From positions 58,905,510-58,969,509 of the forward strand of contig CM018043.1 of NCBI GenBank assembly GCA_008638375.1: 64,000 nt of DNA, written 5' to 3'. The translations under genes were made by a program, and so were the position numbers. The DNA comes from Nyssa sinensis (taxonomy: Eukaryota > Streptophyta > Magnoliopsida > Cornales > Nyssaceae). The notes under the pieces are model-generated. The model saw only the letters and a program-made list of their open reading frames with translations. It did not search any database and had not been told where the DNA came from. Positions within the stretch are counted from its first letter, which is position 1. Every line of letters starts with the position of its first letter. Shown piece by piece: positions 47,051-64,000 of this stretch.

Positions 47051-49439
47051 TATGGAGGAATAAATTCTAGTTGAAGACCAGTCTCCTACACACGATTGGC
47101 TTCGAAAAGTCGACTACAAGCTTTATTACAAGGTTTCAATTATGGTCGGGGTTCTTGGGCAGGGATATTCTTCTTTGGGGAAGGTTGATTAGGGTTGGGA
47201 TTAGGCAGGTCGAGTTAAGAAATGTTTATGTTAGGTCAATGGGGGTAAGGGCAGTTATGGGAGCCATTGACTGGCTCGAGAGATCAGTTCAATAAGAAAA
47301 TGGGGAGTTTGAATTTTGGAAATGTCAACTGGCAGTAAAGAAGGGGCAATTGTTTGAGTAGGATTGGCCTTGGTTTTTTAATAGATAAAGCCTAGGTCAG
47401 GCCATGTGTGGGATAGATCATTGAGCTCACATGCCCTTGAATCTAGGCTGATTTCCCCTTCTTCCTTCTAATGGTTTTTGGGATGGCCATGGAAAGAGGG
47501 GGCCAACTGTGCTTTAAGGTTCTCAAGATCCTTTCGAAGTTCCTCTTGAAGTTTCCGAAGGAAGTTGTTTTCATTTGAAGCCTGGCTATGTGTCGTCTGT
47601 GAGAAAATAATGTCTAGAATAATACTATAAAAGACAATCCCGGTTTAATATAAAAACTTATGATACTACTTGTCTATTAAAAGTGAAGAAAATTTTATAC
47701 TAGATTTTAATTAATAAAAAAATTCACCTTAACTGTAAAAAATTCACTAATTAAAAAAAATGACAGTACAAATTCACAAAGTTATTAACCTACAAACAAT
47801 TAATATATCACCTCCAATGATTTACTTACTAATTTGTTTATAATTTCTCCTTATATGCATTAACTTTGATCAATCTTCTGCACTTAATCCAAGCATCAAT
47901 CACGATCCACTACCTCCAGCAATGTGCAAGTTCTATGCAATAGAAATCAATGGTCTAAACCATTTTATATGCTCCTACATGTATTGTCTCAACACTAGGT
48001 ATATAGAATTGCAATCACAAGATTCACAATTTTGCAATAAAATTGGCTATATGAATAAAACTAAAGCTTAAGATTTCTCGATAACTCTCTTTAAGAGACT
48101 AGGATTTTTTACTATGTATATCATAGTACCCTATTTATTCTGATAAATTCATGTATTAGATCTAAACCTTATAGGAAAGATTTTGTGCATGAAACTGAGA
48201 AGTTTTTTTCAATCGGTGGGGAATGTCCAAGCGCGTTTGAACGGGAATTTACATTTCATATGGACGAGATTCCGTTCAAATGGGAATTACCTTTCTATCC
48301 GGACGAGAAGACTACTGGGATTTCTCTTCCATTTTTTACTAGAATAAATGCAATTTTTCACAAAAAAAAAAAAATCACCTTTAAAATAATAAAACAAGTT
48401 TAGAAATTTACAAAAATACTTTTTTTTTTCATAAGTAAGATTAGCCTATAATCAAAACTGACTCATACTCAAGATTAAATTCATATCAAAACTTAATAAC
48501 AATTTTAAGGAGTAGTGCCTAGTGAAAATGGATGAATACATACTTTTAAATTATACTCTTTTTCAAACATTATTGTTGACGTTAGAAATTATGAGAATTC
48601 ACTTCTTAACTAGCAATAAATCACATGACTCATTACAAACTCAACAAATACTGTTTAAAAATAATTACCTTTAAAAATAATTACCAACATAATTTGTCTA
48701 AATTTCCTAACAGCATCACGTAGCTCTAGATGCAATTTTTTGAGATTTTTCTATATGTTCCATTTCCTCTCTAGAGGAGGTTTCATATGCCATCGAGTCA
48801 AGAGATTCCTCATAATTAGAATCATTATGTTGGGGTGAAGTGGGGTTAGGTAGAAGGGGCGTCGTGGTAAAGAGGGTAGGGTCAATCCATAAGGGAGAAG
48901 AACATGTTGAGAGATGACGGGGTTATTAAGCTACAGAAGGGAGGGTATTATGGTGGCTTGGTGCAAGTTTTGGTATTGGTGATTTTGAGTTATAGGGTGA
49001 ATGGTTCAGCAGGGGTTTTGCAACACAAATTGGGTGGGTTGCGTTGAGGAGGGTGAGGGAGGGGAAGGAGAAGGTGTAGACGGGCGGAGGGTAAGATTTT
49101 TCCTGCAAAGTGATGCCATTATGGTTTAGAGAGAGAGAGTTTCGATTATTAGAACTGAAATGCAGAGAGAGAGAAAGAGGGGGGGAAGTCGTCAAGTTTG
49201 GGTTATGCCAATGGTGGATGGATGGTTAATCTATCCCTAAAGAAAAGTGTGCCATTTGCTGCATAAAAAGTGTTCAGCATTTTAAAGGAATCCAACCCAA
49301 GTCGCGATTCGTTTTGTTATGGGCATTCTTTCTCCATTAACAATCAAATTAAATAAAGACACTTGGCTGCTCTTTTCCTACTTTTTCAACTCAGAAAGAC
49401 ATACACAAAGAAGATTGCTTTTACATGTATCTGTTTCTT
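47051..49439. other. Intergenic, no recognised gene
   Basis: Around 47510-47600 the - strand has a short charged, coiled-coil-like open stretch (NFLRKLQEELRKDLENLK), perhaps retroelement debris. At 48200-48330, GCGCGTTTGAACGG and CCGTTCAAATGGG resemble motifs of the long LTR at 32910. Nothing else is supported. Confidence 0.35.
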
Positions 49440-49690
49440 AATCCAAGTATGACTAAACGTACATAGAATAAATACTGTTATTTATGAATTGCAATCCACG
49501 CAGTCAAGTGGTCTCGTCATGATTAAAAAGTTGAGCTACACTGCCAAACTAAATATATATATATATATATATATGCGTGTGTGTGTGTGTTTGCTTTTGA
49601 ACACTTTCTGCTTCTTTGTTCCCATCCATCCATCTATTATAAATATAAGGTTGAGATTGGGGACCTCTAACTTGCTTTCTAATTTATATA
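49440..49690. repeat. Dispersed duplicate copy 2 (partner 39970-40200)
   Basis: See 39970-40200. This copy has gained a TA run followed by GT repeats at 49553-49591. Confidence 0.7.
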
Positions 49691-51548
49691 TCAGTTTTCA
49701 GATCACATGTTCAAAAATTAGTATTAAACACGTGATGGAGAGTGGACATCATGCATGTGTAACTTGAATAAGCCCCCAATGCATGCCTTGTCAAAAAAAA
49801 AAAAATATATATATATATATATATTATTATTCAATCTATGAAACTGGAGATGGGAATTCATGGGGCGGCCACGAGGAACCCAAATTGCTGTTTGTTTAAT
49901 GTATAATACAATTGGGGGAAGGGGGAGGCTTTACCTAACTTCATTCTGAAAATGTATTTTTGTTACAACACCTCTCCAAACGATGAAGGAAATATGGAGT
50001 AATAAATGTTTTCTTTTGATGTCCTTCATTATTAATTGAAATAATTTAGTTTTTTAATTTATAATTTTATTTTAATTGAAACTAGTTTCAAATAATTATT
50101 CCAAATTATTAATCACAGTTACCCACGTGAATACATTTTAATACTTTATAATTTCCTGTAATTTTAATTTAACCAATTACATGTGCAATACACGAACGAC
50201 TACTATTAACAATTTAGGATGGTCATTTATATTTCGTTTCAATTGAAATGAAACTGTAAATTAGAGAACTGAATTGTTTCAATTGATAATGGAGGACCCT
50301 ATTTGAAATTAGAACCAAACTACATAATATTAAAGTGTAATTAACCTAAAAAAGAATAAAAGTATATATGTAGATAACAGACAGGGTTACACAATTAATT
50401 TTTATTCAATTTTAAATATTTGCTAGTCTCTCATTCACCCTTTGGAGAAGGTAACATCTTTGCTACCTTGGATCAGCTACGTGAAGATATCATGTTTCTC
50501 TTATTAACATTAATCTTCCATCTTCAAGTCAGGCTAAAAGGTTAGCCATAATGTGCATGGTGATACTATGACTAAAAATGAGTTATATTTTATCACTGTA
50601 ACAAAGTCAATTAAATAATTAATTATTTTCTACCATCAGCTGTAATTTTTGAAGGTTGGAGGAGTGTCAGATTTTTAGCACAATTGGATCTCCTTAATAT
50701 TTTGTACCACTATCATTTACTTAATTTTAGATTATTTTTATTCTTCTATGCTGTGTGCATATGCTTGAAAAGTTGTTTGGCAACATATACTATGTCTCAT
50801 TAAATAAGATGAGACATATTTTATATGTAAAATATTATTGAAAGGACACATTATCACTGTCACTATACCAGACTCATTCAACAATTTTTCCCTCCATAAG
50901 TTGTCTGAATTTAACAAAATAAAATAAGAAGTTATTTTCCAGTTAGCAAATTATATTATATTATTATTATTATTAGAACAAGTGGCTGAAGAATTTTTTG
51001 AATAATGGGAATGCAAAAACTCCAAATTAAAACCAAATTATTTTGTGAAAATGATAGGATACGGTCACCCCAATATACATATACTTGAAACTCCTATATT
51101 TTGATTTTTTGGGCGAACAACGGATTCAAATCATCGCCTATACATGGCGATGACACAAAGCCAATTTTGGCCAAAAATTCACTCCTTTAGGTTTTCTGTT
51201 AGATGTAATTAGACTTTTTTTACCATTTATGATAAGTTTAAATTTTTTAATTACTTCACTTAAGAAATTCGGAATGGGATGCTATTTGTGGCTATGTTCT
51301 CCTTCTTCGATCTAGTTTCTAATTTTGCAAAAGACTCTAATTTGGTTTATTCGAATTTCTCTATTTCTTAAGGAGTAATGTTATTTGACCAAAAAAATTT
51401 ACCAAAATAGTTTGCATTGATGAGTTTGCAATATTGCATTGGTTTCATAAAAGGTTGATTATATTTAGCCTCTTCCTTAGAAAAAGCTGATCAAACAATT
51501 CCCAATCATGGTTCTTGCGAATTGGATCATCCATATAATATACAAAAA
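49691..51548. other. Intergenic, nothing recognised
   Basis: AT-rich with an A/TA run at 49793-49825. No gene or bounded repeat is supported. Confidence 0.4.
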
Positions 51549-51780
51549 GAAACTGCATATGAGCTCCGTTTGGATTGTGATTCAGAAACAATTTTTAAAT
51601 TTTTTTTTTAAAATATATTCAAAATTTTGTAATTAATTTTTTAAAAATTGTAAAAATATATTTGGATATGATAATATAAATTTTAAAAAATTAAAAAAAA
51701 TATATTTGGATATGTGTATTCCGCATTTTAAAATTAGAAAACTGTTTTTGAAAACAAAAACAAACGGAGATCTTTCTTTT
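51549..51780. mobile_element. MITE-like element with CTCCGTTTG ends
   Basis: The left end is GAGCTCCGTTTGG and the right end CAAACGGAGATC, inverted copies about 215 bp apart. The AT-rich inside contains AAATATATTTGGATATG-like text twice. No target duplication was confirmed. Confidence 0.55.
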
Positions 51781-52329
51781 TGAATAAGATCTCAATTCCA
51801 ATGACGATTTCATTAGATATCTTACAATTAGAATCCCTCTTTTTTTCTGATCTAGTTCCTTTACCACTGCGAATCACAGTTAGAAAATAGAATCAATACA
51901 ACATTACCAACTCATTTGTGTAAATTCTTTTAGTAAAGAAATATAGCCAACATAGTATTACTCTGTTTTAAGTTTATTAGGACAAGTATAAGAATTATAA
52001 GAATTAGTAATTTTTTATTTGAATGCAGTAGTATTTTAATGCTCTTAGCAATTTTCTATGTGATGTAATAACTTTTAATAGACAATTTTATTAATAATAT
52101 ATATCTTCGAATTTTAAGATTTATTCTCTTGTCTTGGTGAATAATTCTCCTGAAAAATTTGACATACTCAATTTCTATAACCTTTCATGTTACGTTATTA
52201 TTATTATTTACTTCGTTCAAATTGGCCTCCCATAAATGCTATGAGAATGACAACAGTTGGTGAGTTGTCTAACTAAATATGGAACTCAAACCATGACAGA
52301 AAAAGGAAATATATAGAACATAAAAGAAC
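51781..52329. other. Intergenic, nothing recognised
   Basis: AT-rich sequence without supported genes or repeats. Confidence 0.4.

Positions 52330-52404
<75 letters not shown>
52330..52404. repeat. AT run joined to GA run
   Basis: About 24 bp of AT repeats passes directly into about 50 bp of GA repeats. Confidence 0.95.
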
Positions 52405-52407
<3 letters not shown>

Positions 52408-52557
52408 TGTAGGGAAAGCGCCTCGGGCTCAATACATATGTCTAACCAAGTAGAAAATGAAGAAAATAAAGAAAATGAAGATACCAGACAGTTATGTGAT
52501 TGGTAATTTGTTTATTCTTTTTTCCTTAATATATTTTTTTAAACTTTTGGCACATGT

Positions 52558-52773
52558 TTAATCTGGCGCTCCCCCAAACAGGACTTTACTTGTAGGTAAG
52601 GGTGCAACTTGGACGCCCCAATCCGAACTCGACCCTAACTCGGAGAAATCAAAGGCTTTTTTATAGCCTCCACTGCTTCCCTGGAATTTCGAGAGGCCAT
52701 CACCTCTGTTTCTTCCCCTGGCGCTTCTTGTCTTCTGTTCTGGCTCAAACATGGAGATTTGCATCCCATTCAA
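52558..52773 (-). other. Unrecognised 71-codon frame
   Basis: The - strand encodes a Gly/Ser/Arg-rich peptide (FEPEQKTRSARGRNRGDGLS and later KKAFDFSELGSSSDWG). It has more balanced base composition than its surroundings. It lies about 370 bp downstream of the cysteine-synthase stop on the same strand. There is no homologue I can name, no clear splice site and no promoter; it may be a relic exon. Confidence 0.3.
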
Positions 52774-53145
52774 ATGTTGGTTAGTCTCTCTTTTTTTAGC
52801 CTTAGATTCCCAGACACAAACATAAAATACAAGCGATCAATTATAGCTGATCAATTGCTGCATTAATTGTATAAGCCTGTGCAAAAATACAAGCAATATT
52901 TTTTCAATTATTTTAGTTTTTTTGTTTTTTCAAAATTTGGATATCTTAATTTTTTTTTTTTTAAGGATAAATTACACTTTTTTAACTCTCCTCAAATGTG
53001 GAACAAGTTTTATACACCATTCGAATTTGAAAAGCATTTGACAGAATGAAAACAAATAGAGTTACCCTTGCCTAATTGTGCATTATACATGTCTGAATTC
53101 AAAAAATAGAACTTTACCAATCAGTGAATTCAAAAAGTAGAACTT

Positions 53146-63850
<10,705 letters not shown>

Positions 63851-64000
63851 ATAGGGAAAAATAGTAAGTTCTAGAACACTGCTATTTGCTGCCAAAGCAA
63901 AAAGGATTGTACATGATGGTGCACAGGACAATTATCCGGACAGTCCGACTGCAATGTTACCTCTTGGTTAAACAAGACCCAGAAGCAACAACTATGAGAA
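63851..64000. other. Upstream cysteine-synthase intron, nothing recognised
   Basis: No further cysteine-synthase exon is visible before the window ends. Confidence 0.5.

Overview
The window is nuclear DNA from a flowering plant, most likely a eudicot. It is AT-rich, has long gaps between genes, carries plant-type introns, and is full of plant retrotransposon and MITE debris. I cannot name the species from the sequence.

Four protein genes are supported. (1) A three-exon plastid stearoyl-ACP desaturase (SAD) lies on the + strand at 6889-11948. (2) An intronless Shewanella-like protein phosphatase of the SLP2 type lies on the - strand at 29435-30658. (3) A four-exon short-chain dehydrogenase/reductase (SDR, neomenthol-dehydrogenase-like) lies on the - strand at 41817-45840. 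(4) The last two coding exons of a cysteine synthase (O-acetylserine thiol-lyase) lie on the - strand at 63567-63647 and 53146-53238. They join in frame across an intron of about 10.3 kb, and the 5' part of that gene is beyond the right edge. I also propose one RNA gene, a two-hairpin H/ACA snoRNA on the - strand near 21655-21793 with its own TATA/telobox/site II promoter.

Layout: 1-6.6 kb holds AT-rich duplications and an 84-bp tandem-repeat family upstream of SAD. 6.6-12.3 kb is SAD. 12.3-21.6 kb holds short tandem duplications, a 4.08-kb solo LTR with a 5-bp target duplication (13639-17720) and a GC-rich island. 21.6-24.5 kb holds the snoRNA gene, a hAT-type element with an 8-bp target duplication, and a rearranged LTR cluster. 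24.5-29.4 kb is mostly simple and tandem repeats. 29.4-30.7 kb is SLP2. 30.7-36.8 kb holds LTR fragments and MITE-like elements. 36.8-41.8 kb is a gene-poor AT-rich stretch. 41.8-45.9 kb is the SDR gene, with three LINE tails in its second intron. 46-53 kb holds a LINE ORF1 relic and sparse repeats. 53.1-63.6 kb is the giant cysteine-synthase intron. It contains LINEs on both strands, a miniature fold-back LTR element, a solo LTR and a MITE nested in one LINE, and two related hAT-type MITEs.

The genes are not an operon-like unit. SAD and cysteine synthase are plastid-linked metabolic enzymes, but nothing in the sequence suggests co-regulation. The most interesting material is the transposon stratigraphy in the cysteine-synthase intron, the unreported-looking H/ACA snoRNA gene, very short LINE-tail insertions with clear target duplications, and the palindromic miniature retroelement.
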